Assembly: GCF_951805225.1 (NCBI RefSeq)
Contig: NZ_OX638201.1
Coordinates: 2,604,001-2,668,000, forward strand
Direction of reading: 5' to 3'
Length of the DNA: 64,000 nt
From: an uncultured Flavobacterium sp.
GTDB taxonomy: Bacteria; Bacteroidota; Bacteroidia; Flavobacteriales; Flavobacteriaceae
The notes under the pieces are model-generated. The model was not told where the DNA came from and did not search any database. It saw only the letters and a list, made by a program, of their open reading frames with translations. Position numbers and translations under genes: made by a program. Below, piece after piece: positions 20,801 to 26,128 of the stretch (position 1 is the first letter of the stretch; each line of letters starts with the position of its first letter).

Positions 20801-21075
20801 ATGTTTTCGTAATTGATAATATCGATGAAACAACATGTTATCCAGAAAACACTGTAGAAATCTATAACCGTTGGGGAATATTAGTATTTGAAACTACTAA
20901 TTACAATAATACAACCAACGCTTTTGACGGAACCTCAAGAGGTAGAACCACTGTAAAACAATCAGATGGATTACCAACAGGAACATATTTCTATGTTGTT
21001 ACCTACAAATCTCTTGACGGAAATAATGTAGTTCAAAATCATAAACTAGATGGATACTTATATCTGTCTAAATAG
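8899..21075 (+). CDS. Giant T9SS type B surface protein with VWA domain and SprB-type repeats
   Basis: About 4058 residues from the ATG at 8899 (MKKTLHF); an upstream in-frame ATG at 8872 is less likely. A signal peptide ends TIGFAQ. A VWA domain (about residues 60-275) has the metal-site motif DVSGS. Then come 11 repeats of 82 residues (about 457-1359) of the SprB type (GTYTLTVTDSC), two diverged ones, 11 repeats of 79 residues (about 1513-2383), four 90-residue repeats (TAPTW...IECSNAEAL), HYR-like domains, a carboxypeptidase-regulatory-like domain (about 3144), an SdrD-B-like Ca loop domain (DTNGNGVQDE, about 3255), and three related NDD-motif Ig-like domains. The C-terminus (AFSPNGDGKNDVFVI to DGYLYLSK) is the gliding-motility-type (type B) T9SS tail. 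Family role: cell-surface adhesin or gliding adhesin. It is SprB-like, but I do not claim it is SprB. Confidence 0.93.
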   Translation: MKKTLHFIHFMKQANKTFYLLLFLISSTIGFAQTITPVKTVTVAPGVCGALDVELKITGSNPVARPLEVVLVIDVSGSMGDGNNPKPLSYAQDAANDFIDKMFLAANNPTGNNKVAIVTFSNNGLIRQGLTGSAGKAGLKTIINGLVANGGTNIEDGILKANQVLATATYNCSTARSMVLLTDGVANASASHGTGCSGGQQGTCIQDAIAAANAGKTVVVGGVTYNNQIFTVGLFGAINGTEQTDAQYTLNQIQSGGSFFTENAADLTGIYSQIFTQLSWVAKQIVGTPFEKETVDPNFIIGTITSTKGTTTVTGQQIAWNIDFLNVETITLKYRLTPKPNTCGNQMVSTSRLDFQNALCVTTFQDITSPTTNVPCPIVTVASQTNVTCFGGNNGAITLNTPTGGQGPYTYKWTKNDVNFATTKDISGLTVGTYKVIATDNNNCATAILTINITQPAAALALAASSKTDATCNGASSGTVTAGAVTNSVGTVTYSWKNSSNAVVGTTASVSGLPTGTYTLTVTDSCSSQSNSVTVGQPASPLALAASSKTDASCNGASTGSVTAGAVTNFVGTVTYSWKNSSNVVVGTTASVTGLPAGIYTLTVTDSCSNKSNTVTIGQPAFPLTLAASSKTDASCYGASTGSVTAGAVTNSIGTVTYSWKNSSNIVVGTTASVTGLPTGTYTLTVTDSCSSQSNSVTIGQPSLPLALAASSKTDASCYGASSGSVTAGAVTNFVGTVTYSWKNSSNIVVGTTASITGLPTGTYTLTVTDSCSSQSNSVTIGQPSLPLALAASSKTDASCYGASSGSVTAGAVTNFVGTVTYSWKNSSNIVVGTTASVTGLPTGTYTLTVTDSCSSQSNSVTIGQPSLPLALAASSKTDASCYGASSGSVTAGAVTNFVGTVTYSWKNSSNVVVGTTASVTGLPTGTYTLTVTDSCSSQSNSVTIGQPSLPLALAASSKTDASCYGASSGSVTAGAVTNFVGTVTYSWKNSSNIVVGTTASVSGLPTGTYTLTVTDSCSSQSNSVTIGQPSLPLALAASSKTDASCNGASSGSVTAGAVTNFVGTVTYSWKNSSNTVVGTTASVTGLPTGTYTLTVTDSCSSQSNSVTIGQPSLPLALAASSKTDASCYGASSGSVTAGAVTNFVGTVTYSWVNSSNTIVGTTVSVTGLPTGTYTLTVTDSCSSQSNSVTIGQPTLPLALAASSKTDASCYGASSGSVTAGAVTNFVGTVTYSWVNSSNTIVGTTASVTGLPTGTYTLTVTDSCSSQSNSVTIGQPALPLALAASSKTDASCYGDSTGSVTAGTVTNAVGTVSYSWVNSSNAVVGTTASVNGLPTGTYTLTVTDSCSSQSNSVTIGQPSAPLSCSITQNKAVTSNGLSDGEATVSPLGGNGNYTYLWDNNETTQKAIALNAGLHSVTVTDSKGCTTTCTITISQPNVLSCSIVQDAPAKCYGDNNGIATVTAIGGNGDYTYLWDNNETTIQATALTAGLHTVTITDKLGYKTTCDVTIGQPQAALTAAINNKTDVNCKGDATGSATASATGGNGTYSYSWNTNPIQTSATANNLIAGTYIVTVTDEKGCTDTEQITITEPELALTAAIKTDTNVNCKGDATGSATASATGGTGSYSYSWNTNPIQTSATATNLIAGTYIVTVTDEKGCTDTEQITITEPELSLTAAIKTDTNVNCKGDATGSATASATGGTGTYSYSWNTNPIQTSATANNLIAGTYIVTVTDEKGCTDTEQITITEPELALTAAIKTDTNVNCKGDATGSATASATGGTGSYSYSWNTNPVQTSATASNLIAGTYIVTVTDEKGCTDTEQITITEPELALTAAIKTDTNVNCKGDATGSATASATGGTGAYSYSWNTNPIQTSATATNLIAGTYIVTVTDEKGCTDTEQITITEPELALTAAIKTDTNVNCKGDATGSATASATGGTGTYSYSWNTNPIQTSATANNLIAGTYIVTVTDEKGCTDTEQITITEPELALTAAIKTDSNVNCKGDATGSATASATGGTGTYSYSWNTNPIQTSATASNLIAGTYIVTVTDEKGCTDTEQITITEPELALTAAIKTDTNVNCKGDATGSATASATGGTGTYSYSWNTNPIQTSATASNLIAGTYIVTVTDEKGCTDTEQITISEPELALTAAIKTDTNINCKGDATGSATASATGGTGTYSYSWNTNPIQTSATANNLIAGTYIVTVTDEKGCTDTEQITITEPELSLTAAIKTDINVNCKGNATGSATASATGGTGTYSYSWNTNPIQTSATATNLIAGTYIVTVTDEKGCTDTEQITITEPELALTAAIKTDTNVNCKGDATGSATASATGGTGSYSYSWNTNPIQTSATANNLIAGTYIVTVTDEKGCTDTEQITITEPELALTATKSQVNASCGGAESGSATVVASGGTGPYTYSWNTNPVQTSATATNLLAGNYSVVITDSKGCTHTVSFEILDGDSVKPIIDPLPETSTINCPAEPVFAQATATDDNGTIASLTYEDTVTPGNCAGSYTKTRTWTAKDACGNVSLPVSQTIIVQDITAPTWSTEVASLNKTIECSNAEALSAAQALFPTATDTCDTDVTNIVKVSGQFVASETCSNAGTYTNTWTVKDDCGNTSDTFTQVITIQDTTAPTWSTEVASLNKTIECSNAEALTSAQALFPTATDACDTDVSNIVKVSGQFVANEGCANSGTYTNTWTVKDDCGNTSDTFTQVITIQDTTAPTWSTEVASLNKTIECSNAEALTSAQALFPTATDACDTDVSNIVKVSGQFVANEGCANSGTYTNTWTVKDDCGNTSDTFTQVITIQDTTAPTWTTETASLNKTIECSNAEALSSAQALFPVATDACDTDVTNIVKVSGQFVASETCSNAGTYTNTWTVKDDCGNTSDTFTQVITIQDTTAPIFAGELPGDITVSCDAVPAAANVEASDNCNGNLPIVFSEVKSDIQNECPTNYTLTRKWTTSDCGGNIASYTQIITVRDTTPPTGTAPSNVANLQSIADIPAGSPGDITDAADNCSPTVNITVSDSHNEASGCDGNAYILTRTYTLTDCAGNKTELVRTFTVDNKVSVSAVATNVSCLGAHDGSIAVTNSAGSIVIIRNANNEVVGSTNLAPGTYTVTATSAVNADNQTCTATTTVVITEPNYKIKISGQIINVDTNTPIANVPVTLIPQGTTTGPILLRITGADGRYTFTGMPAGSYLVQVQDANLNSAYQLYPVNSSLFFTTLEDCKFQEHNFEYGKSNLPVLGDYVWYDTNGNGVQDEWYDANNDGVVTKNVPDANGAIDYSLWEWIDLNGDGSYAGPQNVGELNAGGFGNATTPNVIIDGPNGYHAEVIVGIAGFWRNRPDSPNPYGDYNIKLVRDANLDAVAAALGATGLVKVIPSGGTNKNKTSKPAKIAMHTVCQTTSTAGYIVTVTAEDLVHLDADFGVNCKEYRDIVANDDNAGPFPGVNHTQTNVLNVLPNDTIEGVVVTPSDVIISTVTPNEFLQLNPDGSIDILPNAPAGTLTMVYQICEADQTSNCDTATVTITIEAPTMTVTATAICVNDVPYLDYVVTPGNFTPVNGVTIAWADAANNVVTTMTDLPLSGRVLWPGAVVDQAGNGIDWPGWVFQNNKWIQAPDGFEGLRPKANVTISVNPSQTITVDYPPADPFCTARPTFAILANDDSAGPLPAAIGGTNVVNVYTNDTLNGDPVNPADVTLTLVTPDPTGALTLNPDGSVDVKVGTLGGTYTLTYQICEKADNGNCDTAIVTVTVLDPAPPTPVDAVDDTYTVGCNTFGLVGNVLANDLKGNIPATLELVNFTLLSETGNQSKTDPNITIDASGNVTVSSLTPPGTYTYSYRICDKLSAENCDTATITITVSPNGVTNIASKACNDDRTPINLLALLPENTPQTGIWVDIDGSNSLQGNVLNAFGLAIGNYKFEYQITDANCPRSVLLNMEVNADCVVLACENIVIHNAFSPNGDGKNDVFVIDNIDETTCYPENTVEIYNRWGILVFETTNYNNTTNAFDGTSRGRTTVKQSDGLPTGTYFYVVTYKSLDGNNVVQNHKLDGYLYLSK
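10270..12976 (+). repeat. Eleven tandem 246-bp coding repeats
   Basis: Each unit encodes 82 residues containing a SKTDASC opening, a TYSW core and GTYTLTVTDSC. Units 4 to 10 are nearly identical even at third codon positions; the first and last units diverge. This pattern suggests expansion by unequal exchange with conversion in the centre. Confidence 0.95.
13438..16047 (+). repeat. Eleven tandem 237-bp coding repeats
   Basis: Each unit encodes 79 residues with VNCKGDATGSATASATGG, YSYSWNTNP and GTYIVTVTDEKGCTDTEQ motifs. Eleven units are near identical; a twelfth, diverged unit follows to about 16270. The family is the same as the 82-residue array but it expanded independently. Confidence 0.95.
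16522..17602 (+). repeat. Four tandem 270-bp coding repeats
   Basis: Each unit encodes 90 residues starting TAPTW(S/T)TE and containing NKTIECSNAEAL, DTDV and WTVKDDCGNTSDTFTQVI. Units two and three are almost identical in DNA. It is a third independent expansion within the same gene. Confidence 0.93.
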
Positions 21076-21089
21076 AACATAGCAGAAGA

Positions 21090-21124
21090 AATGCTCTATA
21101 ACAGACATTCTATTATAGAGCATT
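21090..21124 (+). other. Perfect 12-bp hairpin between the giant gene and the PorP-like gene
   Basis: AATGCTCTATAA (21090-21101) and TTATAGAGCATT (21113-21124) pair perfectly around an 11-base loop. There is no T-run after it, so it is more likely an mRNA processing or stabilising hairpin, or a weak attenuator, than a terminator. Confidence 0.5.
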
Positions 21125-21240
21125 ATCCGATAATTAATAAAAATAAATCCTTATTCCCTGAGTAAGCGAATGCATTGAATTTTTTGATTTCCCTAATACA
21201 AAAAAATCAATAGTAATAATTAAAATAATAAATATCTACT

Positions 21241-22152
21241 ATGAGAACAAAATTATTTTTCTTCGTCATTATGTTTGTTACAATTGCAGGATATGGGCAG
21301 CAAGATGCACAATATACGCAGTATATGTACAACACAATAAATATAAATCCTGCTTATGCAGGTTCTCGTGGCGCTTTAAGTATTTTTGCTTTGCACCGCG
21401 ACCAATGGGTAGGACTTGATGGAGCTCCGAAAACTAATACTGTTTCCGTAAATACTCCAATCAATAATAGCAATATAGGAATCGGACTTTCGCTGGTAAA
21501 TGACAAAATTGGTCCAACAAACGAAAACCAAATCTCTGCAGATATATCCTATACAATACCAACTTCTGAGACCTGGAAACTCTCTTTTGGTATAAAAGCT
21601 ACAGCTGATATTTTTAATATTGATATCGATAAACTAAATCCTGAAACTGCCGGAGATCCACAATTTCAAAACTTCAATAGTGATTTTTCTCCTAATATTG
21701 GTGCCGGAGTTTATTGGCACTCAGATAATGCATACATCGGATTATCAGTTCCAAATTTTATAGAAACCAACCGTTACGATGATAATGATGTAGCAATTTA
21801 TAAAGACAAAATAAACTATTATTTAATGGCCGGATATGTTTTTGATCTCTCTTATGATTTAAAATTTAAACCTGCCGTATTAACAAAAATGGTCGAAGGT
21901 GCTCCTCTTCAAGTAGATGTATCAGCAAACTTTATGTTTTTTGACAAATTTACAGTTGGAGTAGCCTATAGATGGAGTGCTGCCTTAAGTGCTATGGTAG
22001 GATTTCAAATTACAGATGGTCTATATGTTGGATATGGATACGACAACGAAACTACCAATTTAAGAAACTACAATTCAGGTTCGCATGAAATCTTCCTGCG
22101 CTATGAAATCTTCAAAAACAATGGTAAAATGACAACTCCTCGTTTCTTTTAA
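21241..22152 (+). CDS. PorP/SprF family outer-membrane protein
   Basis: The 303-residue protein has a signal peptide (IAGYGQ) followed by QDAQYTQYMYNTININPAYAGSRGALS, the hallmark N-terminus of PorP/SprF proteins. The rest alternates beta strands as expected of an outer-membrane barrel. SprF in F. johnsoniae is needed to deliver SprB to the surface, and type B T9SS substrates commonly sit next to a SprF-like gene, which fits this position directly after the giant protein. It is followed by an OmpA-family gene 3 bp later, so both are surely one transcript. Specific partnership with the giant protein is inference from context. Confidence 0.93.
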   Translation: MRTKLFFFVIMFVTIAGYGQQDAQYTQYMYNTININPAYAGSRGALSIFALHRDQWVGLDGAPKTNTVSVNTPINNSNIGIGLSLVNDKIGPTNENQISADISYTIPTSETWKLSFGIKATADIFNIDIDKLNPETAGDPQFQNFNSDFSPNIGAGVYWHSDNAYIGLSVPNFIETNRYDDNDVAIYKDKINYYLMAGYVFDLSYDLKFKPAVLTKMVEGAPLQVDVSANFMFFDKFTVGVAYRWSAALSAMVGFQITDGLYVGYGYDNETTNLRNYNSGSHEIFLRYEIFKNNGKMTTPRFF

Positions 22153-22154
22153 AA

Positions 22155-24110
22155 ATGATTATTATGAAAAATTATATACTCCTTTGCTTAACAATCATAA
22201 GTGCTTTTTCATTTAACAGTTATTCTCAGCAATCGAAAGTAAACTCTGGCGACAAAAAGTACAATAACTACGCTTATGTTGATGCAATAAAGACGTACGA
22301 AAAAGTTGCCTCAAAAGGATACAAATCTGAGGAAATGTTCAAAAAGCTTGGTAATTCCTATTACTTCAACTCAGAGTTTGATGGAGCCGCAAAATGGTAT
22401 GGAGAATTATTTGCAATGAATACAAATGTTGAACCCGAATATTATTACAGATATGCACAATCTCTAAAATCAACCGGACAACTTGATAAAGCAAACAAAA
22501 TTCTGGACGAATTTAATATCAAATACAAAGGCGATAACAGAGGTAAACTTTATAAAGAAGATGTAAATTATCTGGACCAAATCAAAGCAAATTCAGGACG
22601 TTATAAAATTGAAGATGCCGGCATAAACAGCAAATATTCTGATTATGGATCATTTGTCTTCAACAACAAATTGTATTTTGCATCAGCAAGAGATACAGGT
22701 AATTTTTCTCAACGTAAACACAAATGGACAGGCGAATACTTTACCAATATATATGATGCCGATATTGACGTTACAAACAATAGCGCTTCTAAAGTGCATA
22801 AATTCAATAGTGTAATAAACACGAAGTTTCACGAAACGGCACCAATTTTTACAAAAGATGGTAAAACAGTATATTTTACAAGAAATAACTATGAAGATGG
22901 TAAAAAAGGAAAAGATGAAGAAAAAACTACTTTAGTAAAAATATACAAAGGAACGCTTGGAACAAATGGCAGATGGGGAAATATCACAGAACTTCCATTT
23001 GACAGCAACAATTACAGCACAGCCCATCCTGCACTTAGTCCGGACGAAAAAACACTTTATTTTGCATCAGATATGCCGGGAACAATTGGACAATCCGATA
23101 TTTATAAAGTAAGTATAAATCTGGATGGAAGTTACGGTACACCAGTAAATTTAGGAAAACCAATAAATACCGAAGGAAAAGAAACCTTTCCGTATGTTAC
23201 CAGCGAAAAGGAGATTTATTTTGCATCAGACGGACATCCCGGACTTGGTGGTCTTGACGTATTTGTGGGACAAATTGAAGAAGACGGAAGCATTACTGGA
23301 ATTGAAAACCTTGGAGCCGACATTAATTCTCCGAAAGACGATTTTGCTTACATCATTAATCCAACTACAAGACTAGGTTATTTTAGCTCGAATAAAGATG
23401 GTGGAATGGGTTCTGATGATATCTATAAATTCTTAGAAACAAAAAGACTTAGATGTATTCAGGAATTAAACGGAACTATTACGAACTCTGAAACCGGAGC
23501 AATTTTACCCGGAGCAACAGTCACTTTATATGATATGGGATCAACCAAGCCTAAAAAAACAGTTACTGCTGATGAAAACGGGAATTATAGTTTTGATGTC
23601 GAATGCGGAAAAAGTTATAATGTCAGAGCCGAAAAAGTTGAATTTTCTACCAAAGAAGTTAACATAACAATTGGAAAACTGACCGGAAAAACAAATCTTC
23701 CAATTGCTTTAGATCCTGAAACTTGTAAAGTAACTGTTGGAGATGATTTAGGAAAATGCTTCAAAATAAAAATGATCTATTTTGACTTAGACAAATCAAA
23801 TATTCGAACAGAAGCTGCATTAGACTTAGAAAAAATATTGGTTGTATTAAATGACAATCCAACAATGAAATTAGATATTCGTTCACACACAGATAGCCGT
23901 GCATCATTCAAATACAATGAAGCCTTATCTGATCGAAGAGCCAAATCAACAATACAATGGTTGATTAAAAATGGTGTCGCGCCAAACAGATTAACCGGAA
24001 AAGGTTATGGCGAAACCCAACTTGTAAACAAATGCGCCGACGATGTTCCTTGTACAGAAGCCGAACATCAGGAAAACAGACGTAGTGAATTCATAATCAC
24101 TGCGCTATAG
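22155..24110 (+). CDS. PD40 / OmpA-family outer-membrane lattice protein
   Basis: The 651-residue protein has a signal peptide (SFNSYSQQ), a TPR-like N-terminal part (about 30-140), WD40-like PD40 repeats (about 150-430; ALSPDEKTLYFASDMPG, YFSSNKDGGMGSDDIYKF), a carboxypeptidase-regulatory-like domain (about 440-510, LNGTITNSETGAILPGATV) and a C-terminal OmpA peptidoglycan-binding domain (about 535-650, IYFDLDKSNIRTEAALDL ... NRRSEFIITAL). This architecture is the usual third member of SprB-type / SprF-type / OmpA-type gene sets in Flavobacteria. An ATG three codons in (22164) is an alternative start. It probably anchors the surface system to peptidoglycan. Confidence 0.93.
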   Translation: MIIMKNYILLCLTIISAFSFNSYSQQSKVNSGDKKYNNYAYVDAIKTYEKVASKGYKSEEMFKKLGNSYYFNSEFDGAAKWYGELFAMNTNVEPEYYYRYAQSLKSTGQLDKANKILDEFNIKYKGDNRGKLYKEDVNYLDQIKANSGRYKIEDAGINSKYSDYGSFVFNNKLYFASARDTGNFSQRKHKWTGEYFTNIYDADIDVTNNSASKVHKFNSVINTKFHETAPIFTKDGKTVYFTRNNYEDGKKGKDEEKTTLVKIYKGTLGTNGRWGNITELPFDSNNYSTAHPALSPDEKTLYFASDMPGTIGQSDIYKVSINLDGSYGTPVNLGKPINTEGKETFPYVTSEKEIYFASDGHPGLGGLDVFVGQIEEDGSITGIENLGADINSPKDDFAYIINPTTRLGYFSSNKDGGMGSDDIYKFLETKRLRCIQELNGTITNSETGAILPGATVTLYDMGSTKPKKTVTADENGNYSFDVECGKSYNVRAEKVEFSTKEVNITIGKLTGKTNLPIALDPETCKVTVGDDLGKCFKIKMIYFDLDKSNIRTEAALDLEKILVVLNDNPTMKLDIRSHTDSRASFKYNEALSDRRAKSTIQWLIKNGVAPNRLTGKGYGETQLVNKCADDVPCTEAEHQENRRSEFIITAL

Positions 24111-24143
24111 TTGAAGTTTAGTTAAGATTATTACACCTTTGCC

Positions 24144-24175
24144 AAAGCTGCCTTTTTTTCGGGCAGCTTTTTTTT
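24144..24175 (+). terminator. Intrinsic terminator of the surface module
   Basis: AAAGCTGCC (24144-24152) pairs with GGCAGCTTT (24162-24170), followed by a run of T. It lies 34 bp after the OmpA-family stop codon. Confidence 0.9.
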
Positions 24176-24549
24176 GGATCAACACAAAAACATGTGGAGA
24201 AATTTAAAACATTTTATATTGACTAATTATTTTAACCGCAATCCCGATAGCTATCGGGAGCAAAGTTTTTTTTATACATATCGGATTTTATAAAAATACA
24301 AAGTTTGCAAAGCTTTACCTTTAATCTTGTCTTGCGTATTTTACCGCAAAGCACGCAAAGGTTTTATATTTGCAAGGTTTTATAAAAACGCAAAGTTCGC
24401 AAAGTTATATTGATAAAGCTTTGCGAACTTTGAGTTTAATATGCGTATTCCCGGACAAAAAATCTCTGCGCCCTTTGCGGTTAAATTCATCCCTTAATTT
24501 TTATAGCTCCACAGGTTTCTGTATTGATCCCTTTTTTTTTGCATAAAAA
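24176..24549. other. Gene-free spacer with palindromes and GCAAAG repeats
   Basis: No gene is visible. TCCCGATAGCTATCGGGA at 24242-24259 is a perfect 18-bp palindrome. CAAAGTTCGCAAAG (24391-24404) and CTTTGCGAACTTTG (24419-24432) form a perfect 14-bp hairpin. Variants of the GCAAAG motif occur many times through the spacer and again near 27750 and 34390-34580, marking a dispersed intergenic repeat family. Confidence 0.7.
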
Positions 24550-24580
24550 AAGTCGTTGCAATTCTACGAATTACAACGAC
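24545..24580 (-). terminator. Intrinsic terminator of the CAP-domain gene
   Basis: GTCGTTGCAATT (24552-24563) pairs with AATTACAACGAC (24569-24580) with one mismatch. On the minus strand it is followed by a run of seven T. It lies about 30 bp beyond the stop codon of the CAP-domain lipoprotein. Confidence 0.85.
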
Positions 24581-24609
24581 AAATAAAAACCAACCAGTCC
24601 AATATTTTT

Positions 24610-25113
24610 CTATATTCTCGCGAATATATTTGTGTAGTATTTATTTCCAGTTCTGGGATCAATTTTTACTGATATCCCAAAATGAGTATAGTTTCCTTCG
24701 ATATTTTTTTTGTGACCAGGACTTGCAAGCCAGGATTGCAGTGCAGCATCAGCCGTTTTGTAGTTGTAAGCAACGTTTTCTCCAACGTTTGTAGCTCCAA
24801 GCAACTTCATAATATTTTCAGAACGCGCAACAAAATCACTATGATCTACAACATCGTTTGCAATCATATAGTTGTTATGCTCCTCGCATTTAGAAGAAAT
24901 GTGGTTGATTTTTTGCAATGCATTCAAACCAATACTTACTCGGTAATCGTTTATCGCTTGCATTGTTTCCAGCTCAGAATCATTGTAAGTGTAATTCATC
25001 ACTACTTTTTCCGTCGAGCTGCTATTTTCAGTTCCCTCGGCCGTGTCAGCAGAACATGAGTTCATTGTAACTGACATTACAATGAACAGCATGGTGCAGA
25101 TAATCTTCTTCAT
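24610..25113 (-). CDS. CAP-domain (SCP/PR1-like) lipoprotein
   Basis: The 167-residue protein starts best at MKKIICTMLF (an ATG four codons upstream is the alternative). A lipobox MNSC places the lipidated Cys about residue 19. After a short Ser/Glu/Thr linker comes a CAP domain (about 45-167) with the expected NDYRVSIGLNALQ, GENVAYN and LASPGHKKNIEGNYTHFGI motifs, including the His/Glu residues of the conserved pocket. Bacterial CAP proteins are extracytoplasmic; some bind lipids or act on the envelope, but the function of this type is not established. It is a single-gene unit. Confidence 0.9.
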   Translation of the reverse strand: MKKIICTMLFIVMSVTMNSCSADTAEGTENSSSTEKVVMNYTYNDSELETMQAINDYRVSIGLNALQKINHISSKCEEHNNYMIANDVVDHSDFVARSENIMKLLGATNVGENVAYNYKTADAALQSWLASPGHKKNIEGNYTHFGISVKIDPRTGNKYYTNIFARI

Positions 25114-25284
25114 AGTCAATAGCATGTTAAAATTTTAAAGTAAATGTTGGGGCAAATTCTTTAAACTTATATTTGGATAAATCTTCTTGTTTCTTAAGCC
25201 AAACCTATTCAATTTATCGGTAAACTACAAAAATAATCGATGAACTACATTATTATTTTATTATTAAATGTAAATTTCTTACAA

Positions 25285-25929
25285 CTAAGAAGATAATCGT
25301 TCAATCTTCCATGAAAAATCTGATTGGCTAGAGTAACGAATTCTATCATGCAATCTATTAGGTCTTCCTTGCCAAAATTCTACCTCTAAAGGAGTTACTA
25401 AAAATCCTCCCCAATTTTCGGGTCTCGGAATTGGTTTTCCTTCAAATTCAGCTTCTAGTTTTTTTAAGTTTTCTTCTAAAAATGTTCTCGACGGAATCAC
25501 TTCACTTTGATGAGAAACAATCGCACCAAGTTTACTTCCGTCAGGACGAGAATCAAAATAATTATCCGAAATATTTTCAGAAGTTCTTTCAGCAATTCCT
25601 TTAATAATTACCTGACGTTCCATTTCCTGCCAGAAAAAAGACAAACAAACATGCGGATTTGCAGCAATCGCTTTTCCTTTTTCCGAATCGTAATTGGTAT
25701 AAAAAATAAATCCTTCTTCAGAAAATTTCTTTAACAGAACAACTCTTGATTTCGGAAAACCATCCAAACCAATTGTCGAAACCGTCATTGCATTTACTTC
25801 ACCGCTTCCGCCAAAATCTTCCACTTCATGAAACCATCGGTTAAAAAGATTAATTGGATCCTCCGGAATATTACTTTCTAATAATTCACTTTTCTCGTAA
25901 GACTTTCTATAATTACTTAAATCGTTCAT
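25285..25929 (-). CDS. pdxH: Pyridoxamine 5'-phosphate oxidase
   Basis: The 214-residue enzyme oxidises pyridoxine or pyridoxamine 5'-phosphate to pyridoxal 5'-phosphate with FMN. Family motifs are clear: RVVLLKKFSEEGFIFYTNYDSEKG (FMN and dimer region), ERQVIIKG, SRPDGSKLGAIVSHQSEVI, and the C-terminal FWQGRPNRLHDRIRY. The start at 25929 (MNDLSNYRKSYEK) gives the usual length; the frame is open 19 codons further upstream, but that stretch is made of short TTTTAGATT-type repeats and is not conserved-looking protein. Single gene downstream of a large hairpin. Confidence 0.95.
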   Translation of the reverse strand: MNDLSNYRKSYEKSELLESNIPEDPINLFNRWFHEVEDFGGSGEVNAMTVSTIGLDGFPKSRVVLLKKFSEEGFIFYTNYDSEKGKAIAANPHVCLSFFWQEMERQVIIKGIAERTSENISDNYFDSRPDGSKLGAIVSHQSEVIPSRTFLEENLKKLEAEFEGKPIPRPENWGGFLVTPLEVEFWQGRPNRLHDRIRYSSQSDFSWKIERLSS

Positions 25930-25996
25930 GACTTTAGATTTTAGATTGTTGATTTTAGATTTTAGAATTTTTGTTTCAGGTTTCAAGTTTCAAGTT

Positions 25997-26062
25997 TGTC
26001 AGCCTGAGCGAAGTCGAAGCCCTTCTAGTTATAAAAGCCCTTCGACTTCGCTCAAGGTGACA
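25997..26062. repeat. Large imperfect inverted repeat between rnz and pdxH
   Basis: A 23-base left arm (25997-26019, core GAGCGAAGTCGAAG) pairs with a right arm (26040-26062, core CTTCGACTTCGCTC) with two mismatches and a 20-base loop. Both genes around it are on the minus strand. The arms look like a dispersed palindromic repeat; it may end rnz transcripts but has no clear T-run. Confidence 0.7.
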
Positions 26063-26128
26063 CTTGTATATTCACATTCCAAAGCTTAAAAACTTAGCAT
26101 CTCAGAACCTCAGCACCTTAGAGCCTTA

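Noticed and set aside
24176..24549. Small RNA gene in the GCAAAG-rich spacer
   Set aside because: Hairpins are repeat-family members and no promoter plus terminator arrangement supports an RNA gene.
25930..25986. N-terminal extension of pdxH
   Set aside because: The stretch is made of TTTTAGATT-type repeats and exceeds the family's usual length.
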